A DNA stretch of 64,000 nt. Source: Hymenobacter sediminicola. GTDB lineage: Bacteria > Bacteroidota > Bacteroidia > Cytophagales > Hymenobacteraceae. This document shows, one piece after another, positions 32,238 to 43,824 of this stretch (its first letter is position 1; each line of letters begins with the position of its first letter). Location: the NCBI RefSeq assembly GCF_014250515.1, contig NZ_CP060202.1, forward strand, positions 2,105,001-2,169,000, written 5' to 3'. Both the position numbers and the translations under genes were made by a program. The notes under the pieces were generated by a model that did no database searches, was not told the DNA's origin, and was given only the letters and a program-made list of their open reading frames with translations.

Positions 32238-34538
32238 CTACGCCTCCAGCAGCGGCACCGGCTGCCGGATTTCCTTGGGCCGGTGCCGATAGAAAGCCAG
32301 AATCAGAATCGGGAGCAAAGTCAGCTCGGCTACCACCCCAAACAGCAGCGTCAGGCCGATGAGCAGGCCCACATAGAACGTGCCGTCGAAGGAGGAAAAG
32401 ATGAGCGTCGAAAAGCCGCCGACCAGAATCAACGACGTGACGATAACGGCTTTGCCGGCCATCAGGTAGGTTTTGCGCACCGCCTTGAACAGGCTTTTTT
32501 CCTTGAGCAGCACCAGCTTCAGCTTGCTGATGAAGTGGATTGTATCATCGACTGCAATGCCGAACGCAATAGTGAAAATGATGCTGGTGCTCACCTTCAT
32601 GCTCACGCCGGCCGCACCCATCACGCCGGCCACAATCAGGATGGGCACTAGATTCGGGATGAGCACTACCAGCGTCATGCGCAGGCTGCGGAACAGCGCC
32701 AGCACAATCAGCGCGACCATCAGAATGTCGATGCTCATGCCCGTAATCATGTTGCGGGTGAGCGTTTCGTTGTTTTTGTCGATAAGGTTGGCCGAGCCGG
32801 TGAGACGGGTCTGCAGCACCGTGCTGTCCACGGAAGTGCGCAGAAACCGCCGCAAATCGGCGTTCAGCGCATCGGCCCGGATGCTGCCCACGTCGGGCAT
32901 GCGGCCCGTCAGGCGGCCTTCCGTGCCATCGGGCAACGCCAGCGCCCGAAACTCCGGCTTCTTGCGAAACAGCTTCACCTTGCGCGTAAGGCGGGCCAGC
33001 TCAGTTTCCGAATCGGGGAGGCGGTACTCTTCCAGCAGGCCGCCGTTCAGGGCCTTGCGCACCGATTTGATGATGGTGACGGGCGAGGCCACGAAGTTCA
33101 GACCGTACGTTTTCTGCAGATAGCCTTCGATTTTCTCGGTTTGGCGCAGCACGTCCAGGTCATAGATGCTGCGGCCGGCTGCGGGTTTCAGGTCCAGCTC
33201 AAAGGGCCGCACACCCGCGAAATTCCGCTCAAAAAACACGAAATCCAGCTTTACCGGGTCGTTTTTAGACAGGTCATCGAGCAGGGCCGAGTTGATGCGG
33301 ATGCGTGAGGCCGAGGCCACCGACAGCACCAGTACCAGCCCGCTGATGGCCACCACCCAGTGCCGCCGCGCCAGCACCATCCGGAACAGGCGCCCCAGCA
33401 CGCCGTCCCAGCTGTGGCCGGTTTCGCGCGGAATGCGCAGCTGGGGTTTGCGAAGCAGCAACAGCATGGCCGGCAGCAGCGTGAAGCTGAGCGCAAACGT
33501 GAGCAGCACCGCAATGCCCGTAAACAGCCCGAAGTTGTAAATTGGGCGGATGGTGCTGGTCATCAGCGTGAAGAAGCCGATGCTGGTCGTCAGCGCCGAC
33601 AGCCCCGAGCCGAAGCCCGATTCCTTCAGCGCAATCAGCAGGGAGTCTTTTTTGCTGGCTCCGTAGCCCAGCTCTGTGACGTAGCGCGTGATGATGTGGA
33701 TGGTATCGGACATGCCCACTACGAACAGCATCACTGGCAGCAGGGCCGTCATCAGGTCAATGCTCACCCCGAAAGCCGACATCACGCCCAGGCCCCACAA
33801 TATGGAGCCCAGCACCACCACCAGCGGCAGCACCACGCCCCACCACGTCCGGAACGTGAGCCACAGCAGCCCCGTCACGAGTACCACCGAAAGGCTCATA
33901 AACACGGCCAGTTCCACTTGCAGCCGATCCACGAACACCGACTGGGCCACCATTTTGCCGGCCATGTGGTACTCGTTTTCCGCGAAGCCCTGCCGCTGCA
34001 GCTCGGTACGTACAGCTGTCAGCAGCGAGTCGCCGGGTGGTTTGCTGAGGTTGGGCGAGGTCTGAAACAGGATGGTGGCCGCCCGCGCATCCCGCGAAAT
34101 CAGGTTGCCGACGAGACCCGGCGTGCGAAACACCAGCGCCGAATCTGTAGCGCGCCGCGCCGGCTCCTGCGGGTGCAGATACGGCACATTGAACACGCCC
34201 AGGCCTTCGACTACCGGGTTGGTGGCGTTGGTGGGCGACGATACCTGCGTGACATGCCGCCGGCCCTGGATAAAACGGGTGAGCGAATCGACGCGGGTTA
34301 GGAATCGGGGCTCGAAAACCGTCTGGCCAGCCGGTGCTTCCAGGCCCAGCAGCACGTAGTCGTTGTCGTTGCCGAAGCGCCCGGAGTACGCCATGTAGTA
34401 GTCCAGGTCCGGGTCGCCGGCGGGGTAGAAGTCGTTGAAGTTGTAGTTGAAACGCAGCTGCGCCACAAAAAACACGGCCAGAGCCGACAGGAGCCCAAGG
34501 GCCAGGAGGGTAAAGTGCGCGAGACGTCGGAGGGGCAT
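32238..34538 (-). CDS. MMPL/RND-family membrane transporter
   Basis: A 766-residue exporter-like protein with 12 predicted membrane spans in two halves. It begins RLAHFTLLALGLLSALAVFFV, followed by a large periplasmic loop (residues about 35-210). The first cluster contains LLPVMLFVVGMSDTIHIITRYVTELGYGASKKDSL, and the second FTIAFGIAVDDTIHFISKLKL. GMSDTIHI and AVDDTIHF are the conserved TM4/TM10 motifs of the MMPL/RND superfamily. The substrate (lipid, hopanoid or other) is unknown. No MFP or TolC partner is nearby. Divergent from the small Cys/Lys-rich gene. Confidence 0.88.
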   Translation of the reverse strand: MPLRRLAHFTLLALGLLSALAVFFVAQLRFNYNFNDFYPAGDPDLDYYMAYSGRFGNDNDYVLLGLEAPAGQTVFEPRFLTRVDSLTRFIQGRRHVTQVSSPTNATNPVVEGLGVFNVPYLHPQEPARRATDSALVFRTPGLVGNLISRDARAATILFQTSPNLSKPPGDSLLTAVRTELQRQGFAENEYHMAGKMVAQSVFVDRLQVELAVFMSLSVVLVTGLLWLTFRTWWGVVLPLVVVLGSILWGLGVMSAFGVSIDLMTALLPVMLFVVGMSDTIHIITRYVTELGYGASKKDSLLIALKESGFGSGLSALTTSIGFFTLMTSTIRPIYNFGLFTGIAVLLTFALSFTLLPAMLLLLRKPQLRIPRETGHSWDGVLGRLFRMVLARRHWVVAISGLVLVLSVASASRIRINSALLDDLSKNDPVKLDFVFFERNFAGVRPFELDLKPAAGRSIYDLDVLRQTEKIEGYLQKTYGLNFVASPVTIIKSVRKALNGGLLEEYRLPDSETELARLTRKVKLFRKKPEFRALALPDGTEGRLTGRMPDVGSIRADALNADLRRFLRTSVDSTVLQTRLTGSANLIDKNNETLTRNMITGMSIDILMVALIVLALFRSLRMTLVVLIPNLVPILIVAGVMGAAGVSMKVSTSIIFTIAFGIAVDDTIHFISKLKLVLLKEKSLFKAVRKTYLMAGKAVIVTSLILVGGFSTLIFSSFDGTFYVGLLIGLTLLFGVVAELTLLPILILAFYRHRPKEIRQPVPLLEA

Positions 34539-34711
34539 AAAGGAATGATGGCGGCCACCAAGGGCCGATGCTGGTGCGGCCGGAAGGCCAAGAGAAGTTT
34601 CGGGCCGGCAGCGGCCGAAACTTCTGTTACATTTCTTACCTTAGGGGGCGGCGCCAAGCCAACCGCCATTTTCCCGCTTTTGTTTCCTCCAGTTTCATCT
34701 TCTTCCTTCTC

Positions 34712-34951
34712 ATGAAAAACGCCCTGCTCGCCCTCGCTCTGTTTGCCTTTGTTGGTTCTGCCTCTGCCCATGAGGGCGACAAAACTGTCAAGAAAGGCAA
34801 GTCAAAAGAAGCTTGCTCTACCGAAATGAAAGCCAGCTGCGCCAAGGAAGGCAACACGGCCAGCACGCCTTCGTGCTGCATGAAGAAAGGCGCCAAAACT
34901 GCTGCTACTACACCCGCTCCGGCTGCTGCCCCGGCCGTGAAGACGATGTAA
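34712..34951 (+). CDS. Small exported Lys/Cys-rich protein
   Basis: A 79-residue protein: signal peptide MKNALLALALFAFVGSASA, then HEGDKTVKKGKSKEACSTEMKASCAKEGNTASTPSCCMKKGAK and an Ala/Pro/Thr-rich tail. The four cysteines (C, C, CC) and many lysines suggest metal binding or a surface role; no family is recognised. The start is the ATG of MKNALL. It ends at a strong terminator. Confidence 0.72.
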   Translation: MKNALLALALFAFVGSASAHEGDKTVKKGKSKEACSTEMKASCAKEGNTASTPSCCMKKGAKTAATTPAPAAAPAVKTM

Positions 34952-34969
34952 GAAAAACGCCAGCATTGT

Positions 34970-35002
34970 AAAAAGCCCTGCCCTCAAAAGCAGGGCTTTT
35001 TT
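34970..35002 (+). terminator. Terminator after the small exported protein
   Basis: AAAAGCCCTGC ... GCAGGGCTTTTTT with a loop of 8 bases, 19 bases past the stop. Confidence 0.8.
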
Positions 35003-35059
35003 GTGATTATTAAACTATAAGCATACATTTAAAAGACAACGTGAAAACTTAATAATGAT

Positions 35060-36175
35060 ATGGAGCTTATCGACCAGTTGACCAATCTTGCTTCAAGGGC
35101 ACAGAAGCAGATAACCCACATTCAGACCGAAGAGGCCACAAAAAACGCGCTGGTAATGCCGTTTATTAATGCCCTGGGCTATAATGTATTCGACCCCACA
35201 GAAGTAGTGCCGGAATTCATTTGTGACATCGGTACCAAGAAGGGCGAGAAGATTGATTATGCCATCATGCGCGACGGTAAGCCTATCATTCTAATTGAAT
35301 GCAAGCACGTTGGAGGGGACCTGAGTATTAATCATGCCAGCCAGCTGTTCCGCTATTTCCACGTTACGGAAGCTAGGATTGCGGTGCTTACTAACGGAGT
35401 GCATTACCGCCTGTTCACGGATCTGGAACAGCCCAACAAGATGGATGAGCGGCCTTTTATGGAGTTCGATCTGTTCAATTTTCAGGAAAATGACGTTGCC
35501 GAAATTCGGAAACTGAGCAAGCCCGCATTTAATATCGACGACCTGCTGTTTGCGGCTTACAACTTGAAGTACATGCGGGCCTTCAAAAACTACTTCAACG
35601 AGCAGTTTACACAGCCCTCCGCCGACTTTATCACCTTCGTTTCCAAGCAGATTTATGATGGCGTACTCACGCCAAAGCTGAAAGAGCAATTCAGCGTTTT
35701 GGTGCACCGCTCGTTTCATCAGTTTCTGAACGACAAAATTACCATGCGGCTGCGCTCGGCTATGGTCGATACCAGCGGCCATAGCCTGTTAGCGCCGGAA
35801 GTGCCGCCGGTACCTCTCCCCGAATCTGCTACTGCAACGGTAGCAGAGGCTGTAGAGAAAGGCATTGAAACCACTGTGGAAGAAACCGAAGGCTTCATGA
35901 TTGTGCGGGCTATTCTTCGCAAGACAGTGCCTGTCAACCGGGTGATTATGCGCGATGTGCAGTCGTATTGTGGTATTCTGCTCGATGACAACAACCGCAA
36001 GCCCATTTGTCGGCTACACTTCAACAGCAGCAAAAAATACGTGACGCTGTTCGATGTGGAAGGAGGGGAGCGGGTTGATATTTCCTCGCTTGATGATCTG
36101 TATAGCATGGCTTCGCGCATCAGGGCAGCTGTGCAACGCCACGAAACAAAGCCACAGGAAGAAGCTGTAGCCTAG
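35060..36175 (+). CDS. HsdR_N-type restriction endonuclease-like protein
   Basis: A 371-residue protein. The N-terminal domain (about residues 1-170) matches the type I restriction enzyme R-subunit N-terminal family: EEATKNALVMPFINALGYNVFDPTEVVPEFICDIGTKKGEKIDYAIMRDGKPIILIECKHVGGDL. DYAIMRD...IECKH is a PD-(D/E)xK nuclease core (Asp then ExK). There is no helicase motor and no modification or specificity subunit nearby, so it is not a normal type I system. The C-terminal third (VNRVIMRDVQSYCGILLDDNNRKPICRLHFN) is a separate unknown domain. It may be a solitary nuclease, a defence gene or a housekeeping member. Start: ATG of MELIDQL. Confidence 0.85.
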   Translation: MELIDQLTNLASRAQKQITHIQTEEATKNALVMPFINALGYNVFDPTEVVPEFICDIGTKKGEKIDYAIMRDGKPIILIECKHVGGDLSINHASQLFRYFHVTEARIAVLTNGVHYRLFTDLEQPNKMDERPFMEFDLFNFQENDVAEIRKLSKPAFNIDDLLFAAYNLKYMRAFKNYFNEQFTQPSADFITFVSKQIYDGVLTPKLKEQFSVLVHRSFHQFLNDKITMRLRSAMVDTSGHSLLAPEVPPVPLPESATATVAEAVEKGIETTVEETEGFMIVRAILRKTVPVNRVIMRDVQSYCGILLDDNNRKPICRLHFNSSKKYVTLFDVEGGERVDISSLDDLYSMASRIRAAVQRHETKPQEEAVA

Positions 36176-36195
36176 CCACCTTCATAAAAGCAGTA

Positions 36196-36234
36196 AGAAA
36201 AGCCGCCTGTAAACGGGCGGCTTTTTCTATTTTT
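36196..36234 (+). terminator. Terminator of the nuclease-like gene
   Basis: AGCCGCC (36201-36207) pairs with GGCGGCT (36216-36222), then TTTTTCT. Confidence 0.75.
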
Positions 36235-36235
36235 G
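36228..36235 (+). promoter_or_regulatory. -7 box of thyA (TATTTTTG)
   Basis: Exact match to TAnnTTTG, 61 bases before the thyA ATG and abutting the terminator of the previous gene. No TTG at the proper distance is seen. Confidence 0.45.
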
Positions 36236-36296
36236 ACGGCTTCTTATCGCGCTTCAGTCCGCCTATAAGCTCACGCCACATATATTCCGTCCACTC

Positions 36297-37091
36297 ATGC
36301 ATCAGTACCACGCCCTTCTGCAACACATTCTCGACCAAGGCACCCAGAAAACCGACCGTACCGGCACCGGCACGCTCTCGGTGTTCGGCTACCAGATGCG
36401 GTTTGATTTGCAGCAGGGCTTTCCGCTAGTGACCACCAAAAAGGTGCATCTGAAAAGCATCATTCACGAGTTGCTCTGGTTTCTGCGCGGCGACACCAGC
36501 AATCAGTCGCTGGAAGATGTGGGCGTGACCATCTGGCGGGAGTGGGCCGACTCAACCGGCGAGTTGGGTCCCATCTACGGCAAGCAGTGGCGCAGTTGGG
36601 CAGCTCCCGATGGCCAAAGCATCGACCAGATTGCACAGATGGTGCACCTGCTCCGGACTCAGCCCGATTCGCGCCGCATGGTGGTATCGGCCTGGAACGT
36701 GGCCGAGCTGCCCCAGATGCGCCTGACGCCCTGCCACGCCCTGTTTCAGTTCTACGTGGCCGATGGCAAGCTCAGTTGCCAGCTCTACCAGCGCTCCGCC
36801 GACGTGTTTCTGGGCGTGCCCTTCAACATTGCCAGCTACGCCCTGCTCACGCTCATGATGGCGCAGGTAACCGGCCTGGAGCCCGGTGAGTTTATCTGGA
36901 CCGGTGGCGATACCCACCTCTATAGTAACCACCTGGAGCAGGCCCGCCTGCAGCTCACCCGGGAGCCCCGCCCGCTGCCCCAGATGCGCCTCAACCCCGC
37001 TGTGCAGGATATTTTTGCGTTTCAGTACGAAGACTTCACGCTCGAAAACTACGAGCCCTGGCCGGCCATCAAAGCTCCCGTGGCAGTATAG
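36297..37091 (+). CDS. thyA: Thymidylate synthase
   Basis: Converts dUMP to dTMP with methylene-tetrahydrofolate; cytosolic dimer. At 264 residues it matches the E. coli ThyA length. Motifs: [39 protein letters not shown], the catalytic cysteine in [33 protein letters not shown], and [13 protein letters not shown]. All key residues seem present. The start is the ATG of [12 protein letters not shown], which is the usual family start. No folA gene lies next to it. Confidence 0.97.
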   Translation: MHQYHALLQHILDQGTQKTDRTGTGTLSVFGYQMRFDLQQGFPLVTTKKVHLKSIIHELLWFLRGDTSNQSLEDVGVTIWREWADSTGELGPIYGKQWRSWAAPDGQSIDQIAQMVHLLRTQPDSRRMVVSAWNVAELPQMRLTPCHALFQFYVADGKLSCQLYQRSADVFLGVPFNIASYALLTLMMAQVTGLEPGEFIWTGGDTHLYSNHLEQARLQLTREPRPLPQMRLNPAVQDIFAFQYEDFTLENYEPWPAIKAPVAV

Positions 37092-37147
37092 CCGTTGGCA
37101 AGCTAGAAGGCACAGCGCATCAGCGGGCTCCATATTATCGCGCCGCA

Positions 37148-37657
37148 ATGAAAAAGATACTGCCTGCGCTGCTGCTTGGTCTGGCCTGTGCAGCATGGCG
37201 GCCTGAGGCAGTCTGTGCCCAGAGCGCAGCTTACAACCGCTGGGATGCGCGGCCGGTACCTCCGGTTAAGCCAAAGTCCTCATCAGTGCCTCGGTCGGCA
37301 ATGCGGTTGCAGCGCGGCATCGGGCAGCACCTCGCCAGCCAGCGCCGCCTGCCCGCCGATTCTCTCTTCTTCCGGTATGTGTGGGGTAAAATCAAGTATC
37401 CTGCGGCGGCGCTGCGGGCTGGTCTGGAAGGACAGGTGAGCGTACGGCTGACCATTGCCGCCGATGGTACTGTGACAGACGCTCAGGGGGCCGGCAGCAA
37501 GCTGCAGCAGGTTATTTCGGGAGTAACTCCGCAAGCCAAAGCAGCCGGAGAGGCCCAAATGGTGGAGGATGCCTGCCGGGTTCTGCGCGGGCTACTGTTT
37601 GAACCGGCCGCTACCAGCACCGAGGAAGTTATCAGCGTGAACTATGTTATCAGATAA
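37148..37657 (+). CDS. TonB C-terminal-like energy-transducer protein
   Basis: A 169-residue protein with a signal-like N terminus (MKKILPALLLGLACAAWRPEAVCA) and a Pro/Ser-rich linker. The C-terminal part FRYVWGKIKYPAAALRAGLEGQVSVRLTIAADGTVTDAQ is the TonB C-terminal fold common in Bacteroidota (YPAxAxxxGxxGxVxVxFxVxxDGxV). It lacks an obvious membrane anchor beyond the signal, so it may be periplasmic. No TonB-dependent receptor is nearby. Confidence 0.8.
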   Translation: MKKILPALLLGLACAAWRPEAVCAQSAAYNRWDARPVPPVKPKSSSVPRSAMRLQRGIGQHLASQRRLPADSLFFRYVWGKIKYPAAALRAGLEGQVSVRLTIAADGTVTDAQGAGSKLQQVISGVTPQAKAAGEAQMVEDACRVLRGLLFEPAATSTEEVISVNYVIR

Positions 37658-37758
37658 CGCTAGGCTTAGTATAGGACTTACAGAGGAATAAATGTTCTTA
37701 GTAAAATTTAATTGAACTATATAAAATCCAAATAAAAACCGGCGCCGTAAATGCTTGC

Positions 37759-37962
37759 ATGACAGCAGCCGGTACCACCAGTCCGCCTTTCAGCCCCCTT
37801 TCCCGGCAGCACCGCGCCTGGATTGCACTTTATTCCCTGGATTCCTATCACCGCAAACGGGAGGAAGTCCTGCGTATCAACGACATCACTGAAGAAGACC
37901 TGCAGGAGTTTGAGGAAAGCTGGCTAAAGCTGCGTTGTCGGCCGGCAGGAGTCTTGCGCTAG
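37759..37962 (+). CDS. Hypothetical small protein
   Basis: A 67-residue protein with no recognised family. The C-terminal half is helical and acidic (INDITEEDLQEFEESWLKLRC). It follows a 100-base AT-rich gap after the TonB-like gene and ends 6 bases before the stop of the convergent PabC-like gene. No membrane segment or signal is seen. Confidence 0.5.
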   Translation: MTAAGTTSPPFSPLSRQHRAWIALYSLDSYHRKREEVLRINDITEEDLQEFEESWLKLRCRPAGVLR

Positions 37963-37967
37963 GGCTA

Positions 37968-38783
37968 CTACTCAGCTTGTAGTAGTTGTTGCAGTAGAGT
38001 ATGCTCGGAAGGGTAGCGCGTTGTACCCAACTGCTGCACCACCCTGATGCCGGCCACATTTGCCGTGAATACAGTTTCTGCTTGCTGCAGTTCGTCTGGG
38101 TGGCATTGCACTTCCTGCGTGGGCAGGCCCATCTGCCGGGCCACCTGCAGCAAATGCGCCCGCCGCACGCCGGCCACGCAACCAGTTTCTAAAGCAGGAG
38201 TGAACAACTGTCCATCCCGGACCCAGAATACCGCAGCCGCTACACCTTCGGCCACATGGCCGGCCACATCCAGTAGCAGTAGCTCATCGAGGCCGCGCTG
38301 CTGCCGTTCGCGCGCCGCCAGCACGTAGGTCAGGGCGTTGGGGCCTTTGCAGAACGATACCGCGGAGGCCTGCGTGCGTACGGTTTCGGCAAAGCCGCAG
38401 GAATTTATTGGGGTATTATGCGGCTGAAAGGGCTGACTGGTTGCTAGCCACTCGGCCGCATCCGTAGCGGGAGTATACAGGCCGCCGCCGCCGCGCCACA
38501 ACTGCAGCCGCACGCGGTATTCAGCCGAATAGGGCACCTGAGCACTTATGAGCCTACTCACTATGGTCGTCAGAGCCTCGGCAGTAGCCAGCGCGGCCGG
38601 CAACGCCAGCCCTAGCACGGCAGCGGCTTGTTGCATGCGGGCCAAGTGGTATGGCAGATACCGGACCGTGCCGGCTTCCCACACCATTGTCTCGAAGAAA
38701 CCGTCGTTGAAAAATAGGCCCCGATTGGGCAGCGGCAAGGTAAACTCCGCTTCAGAGTGCAAGTGGCCGTTGAAAAGAAGCAT
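37968..38783 (-). CDS. Fold-type IV aminotransferase, PabC-like
   Basis: A 271-residue PLP enzyme of the branched-chain aminotransferase/4-amino-4-deoxychorismate lyase class. LFFNDGFFETMVWEAGTVRYLPYHLARM is the N-terminal block; the PLP lysine is in SFCKGPNALTYVLAARERQQRGLDELLLLD; VFTANVAGIRVVQQLG is near the end. Length fits PabC. The residues do not settle lyase against transaminase. No pabA/pabB gene is adjacent. Start: ATG of MLLFNGHLH. Confidence 0.85.
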   Translation of the reverse strand: MLLFNGHLHSEAEFTLPLPNRGLFFNDGFFETMVWEAGTVRYLPYHLARMQQAAAVLGLALPAALATAEALTTIVSRLISAQVPYSAEYRVRLQLWRGGGGLYTPATDAAEWLATSQPFQPHNTPINSCGFAETVRTQASAVSFCKGPNALTYVLAARERQQRGLDELLLLDVAGHVAEGVAAAVFWVRDGQLFTPALETGCVAGVRRAHLLQVARQMGLPTQEVQCHPDELQQAETVFTANVAGIRVVQQLGTTRYPSEHTLLQQLLQAE

Positions 38784-38881
38784 AGCTGTTGGAGGCGGGT
38801 TGTCGGTCGATAATTGCTGGCTTTAGGCTATACCTCATGTGGCCGAACTAAACTGACAACCAACGAGCAGCCTACAACTCT

Positions 38882-40039
38882 CTACACAAGTACAAACCGC
38901 TTGCCGGGCAGGGCTTTCACCAGACTCCGGAATTCCAACCCGAGCAGGAGCGAGGCAGTGGTATGAATGGGCAGCTGGGCTTTCCAAGCCAGGTTGTCGA
39001 GGTGCTCTTCCCGGCCTGATGCGGCCTGCAACACCGTAACCAGCTGAAATTCTTCGGGACTGAAATCCAGCGCGTCGTAAACGGCCGGGCTTTTGGGCTT
39101 GCCGGTCAGGTGCAGGGCCAGGTCCCAGTTGAGTAGCTGCTCGATGTCCTGGGGCTCGGAGTAAAGCGCGGCGCGGTTGGCTTTGATAAGCTCGTGGCAG
39201 CCTTCGGACGCCGGAGAGCCCAGTGGGCCGGGCACGGCCAGCACGTCCCGGTCGTAGCCCTGGGCCAGGTCGGCCGTTATCAGGGCGCCGCCTTTGCGGG
39301 CCGCTTCCACCACCACGGTTCCGTCGCAGAGACCCGCAATAATCCGGTTTCTTGAAGGGAAGTTATACTTGTCGGGCGGCGTGCCGAAGGCGAATTCCGT
39401 AAGCAAGCCACCCTGCGTGAGCATCTTCTCGGCGGTTTTGCGGTGGGCGTGGGGGTAAAGCACATCCAGCCCCGTGGCCATCACGCCCACCGTTTCCAGG
39501 CCTTCCTGCAACGCCGCCCGGTGCGCCGCAATGTCAATGCCGTAGGCCAGCCCGCTCACAATCAGGGGCCGATGCGAGGCAACTCCGCTTACTATTCGTT
39601 CTGTTTGCTCGCGGCCATAATCGGTGGCCTGGCGGGTGCCCACAATAGCCAAGGTTTTGGCTTGATTCAGATCAGCAGTGCCCTGGTAGTAGAGCAGGGT
39701 AGGTGCATCGGGCAGTTGCTTGAGCCGGGCTGGGAAGTGTTTGCTGGTGTAAAACAGCAACTGCACACCTTCCTTTTCGGCTTTGCGAATGGAGTCTTCC
39801 GCCTGCTTTAGCGCTTTGGTGCGGTCTGCGCCAGTCAGGATAGCCTCGGTAGCCGGCCCGATACCCGGAATCTTGCGCAGCTTACCCGGCGGCAGGTGCA
39901 GCACGTTTTTGGCCGAGCCGCCGTAGCTCATCAGCTGCCGCGTCAGCTGCGGCCCGATGTTAGGGAAAAGCGTTAAGGCGACTTCGTGGAGAAGGGTGTC
40001 GTCGGGAGGATGAACATTATTGGTAGAAGATGGAAGCAT
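38882..40039 (-). CDS. dprA: DNA processing protein DprA
   Basis: Loads RecA on incoming single-stranded DNA in natural transformation. 385 residues: an N-terminal SAM/HhH-like region (LRKIPGIGPATEAIL), a Rossmann domain with AIVGTRQATDYGREQTERIVSGVASHRPLIVSGLAYGIDIAAHRAAL, GLDVLYPHAHRKTAEKML and PSRNRIIAGLCDGTVVVEAARKGGALITADLAQGYDRDVLAVPGPL, and a winged-helix end. All are typical. The gene is 38 bases past the stop of the small membrane gene on the same strand. Confidence 0.95.
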   Translation of the reverse strand: MLPSSTNNVHPPDDTLLHEVALTLFPNIGPQLTRQLMSYGGSAKNVLHLPPGKLRKIPGIGPATEAILTGADRTKALKQAEDSIRKAEKEGVQLLFYTSKHFPARLKQLPDAPTLLYYQGTADLNQAKTLAIVGTRQATDYGREQTERIVSGVASHRPLIVSGLAYGIDIAAHRAALQEGLETVGVMATGLDVLYPHAHRKTAEKMLTQGGLLTEFAFGTPPDKYNFPSRNRIIAGLCDGTVVVEAARKGGALITADLAQGYDRDVLAVPGPLGSPASEGCHELIKANRAALYSEPQDIEQLLNWDLALHLTGKPKSPAVYDALDFSPEEFQLVTVLQAASGREEHLDNLAWKAQLPIHTTASLLLGLEFRSLVKALPGKRFVLV

Positions 40040-40077
40040 AGCGTCGGACGGGTTAGCAAATAATCAGCGAGCAATAA

Positions 40078-40362
40078 TCAAAGTACCCACAGTAATGACA
40101 CAAGCATAGCCCACAAGAGCGGGAAAATGCCAGCCAGAATTCCGTTTGCCCATGCGCGGTATTGGCGCTTGTGCAGGTGCCAAATCAGCAGCAGAGCTAA
40201 TACAATAAATAACAGCAGAACAGTAAATGCAGCCTTAGCGTCCTCATCTGAGCTTTTGCTATAATTCGCGACACCCGCCAAGAAGGCCAGGAACATCACA
40301 ACCGCTTCGGCCAACAGGGTGAGGCAGAATGCCAACAAACCGGTCCAGAATCTTTGTATCAT
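40078..40362 (-). CDS. Small membrane protein coupled to the MerR gene
   Basis: A 94-residue protein with three hydrophobic segments: FWTGLLAFCLTLLAEAVVMFLAFLAGVA, FTVLLLFIVLALLLIWHLH and GILAGIFPLLWAMLVSLLWVL. It is unknown. Its start codon overlaps the MerR stop (ATGA on the - strand), so the two are translationally coupled; dprA follows. Confidence 0.65.
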   Translation of the reverse strand: MIQRFWTGLLAFCLTLLAEAVVMFLAFLAGVANYSKSSDEDAKAAFTVLLLFIVLALLLIWHLHKRQYRAWANGILAGIFPLLWAMLVSLLWVL

Positions 40363-40718
40363 CCCTGCGCCTTCCCAATAGCATCCAGCTCCTTCTTCAT
40401 GGTCACCATGAACTTGCGGACTTTCTCCAGGCTCTGAATCACGTCGATTTTTTCCTTGAGCTGGGGGCCTTTCTGCTTGAGCATGTCGCGGGCACCGGGA
40501 ATGGTGTAGCCGCGCTCCTTCACCAGATGGTAGATAGTGCGGAAAATATCCACGTCCTGGGGCGTATAGAGGCGGTTGCCCTTCTTGCTTTTGCGCGGAC
40601 GCAGCTCCTCAAACTCAGTTTCCCAGAACCGGATCAGCGACGGGGCCACATTGAACTGCGCGGCTACTTCGCCAATGGTGAAGTACTGCTTCTCGATGTC
40701 GCGCTCTTTGTAGGGCAT
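40359..40718 (-). CDS. MerR-family transcriptional regulator
   Basis: A 119-residue regulator: YFTIGEVAAQFNVAPSLIRFWETEFEELRPRKSKKGNRLYTPQDVDIFRTIYHLVKERGYTIPGARDMLKQ is the MerR winged-helix domain, and KEKIDVIQSLEKVRKFMVTMKKELDAIG the dimer coiled coil. There is no C-terminal cysteine for metal sensing. Very similar MerR proteins next to conserved genes occur widely in Bacteroidota; a housekeeping role is possible. It is divergent from alaS, and a 20-bp palindrome lies between them. Confidence 0.9.
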   Translation of the reverse strand: MPYKERDIEKQYFTIGEVAAQFNVAPSLIRFWETEFEELRPRKSKKGNRLYTPQDVDIFRTIYHLVKERGYTIPGARDMLKQKGPQLKEKIDVIQSLEKVRKFMVTMKKELDAIGKAQG

Positions 40719-40810
40719 GGGGGCAGGCAGTAGCGCTAACCGGAGTAAGACGTAAGTCAGGCTTCAGCTTCGCGGATGGTGAATCGATACTCGTTTTTGG
40801 CTGGAGAAGC

Positions 40811-40830
40811 CGCGAAGCTCGAGCTTCGCG
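40811..40830. promoter_or_regulatory. Perfect 20-bp palindrome between merR and alaS
   Basis: CGCGAAGCTCGAGCTTCGCG. A third half-site (AGCTTCGCGG) lies at 40766-40775. It could be a regulator operator or a member of a repeat family. It lies 30 bases before the alaS -7 box. Confidence 0.6.
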
Positions 40831-40859
40831 TGACATTTCTCACTTCTATCAAAGTCGGC

Positions 40860-40867
40860 TAACTTTG
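40860..40867 (+). promoter_or_regulatory. -7 box of alaS (TAACTTTG)
   Basis: Exact match to TAnnTTTG, 122 bases before the alaS ATG. No TTG at the usual distance is visible. The leader between is 120 bases long. Confidence 0.5.
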
Positions 40868-40989
40868 CCCGAAGCGCTTTTCCACCGGAAAGGCGAAAAG
40901 TAACCAAAATACCGGCCGCCGCCAATTTGGAGTGGTCCGGTTTCCACTGAACCTCCCAACTCACCAGCCACGGGCCTGGTGTTCCGCTT

Positions 40990-43671
<2,682 letters not shown>

Positions 43672-43735
43672 GTCAGAACATATAAGTGGTTTGGGAACGG
43701 AGGTGGCGTTGTGCCAACTAGTTCCTAATCATGTC

Positions 43736-43796
43736 AAGGGCTACAACAACGGGGCCGGCTGCTCTTAGCGCAGCCGGCCCCGTTGTTGTAGCCCTT
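43736..43796. terminator. 27-bp perfect hairpin between alaS and DUF885 gene
   Basis: The left arm 43736-43762 and right arm 43770-43796 are exact reverse complements across 27 bases, with a 7-base loop (tcttagc). It separates two convergent genes. There is no T-run, so the stem itself or its RNA may be the main signal. Confidence 0.75.
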
Positions 43797-43824
43797 ACTC
43801 GTGCCTGTAAGGCTTCGCGGAGCG

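Noticed and set aside
33360-34301. 313-codon open frame opposite the MMPL gene, very rich in His and Gln
   Set aside because: It mirrors membrane-segment codons of the real gene. No start context or family.
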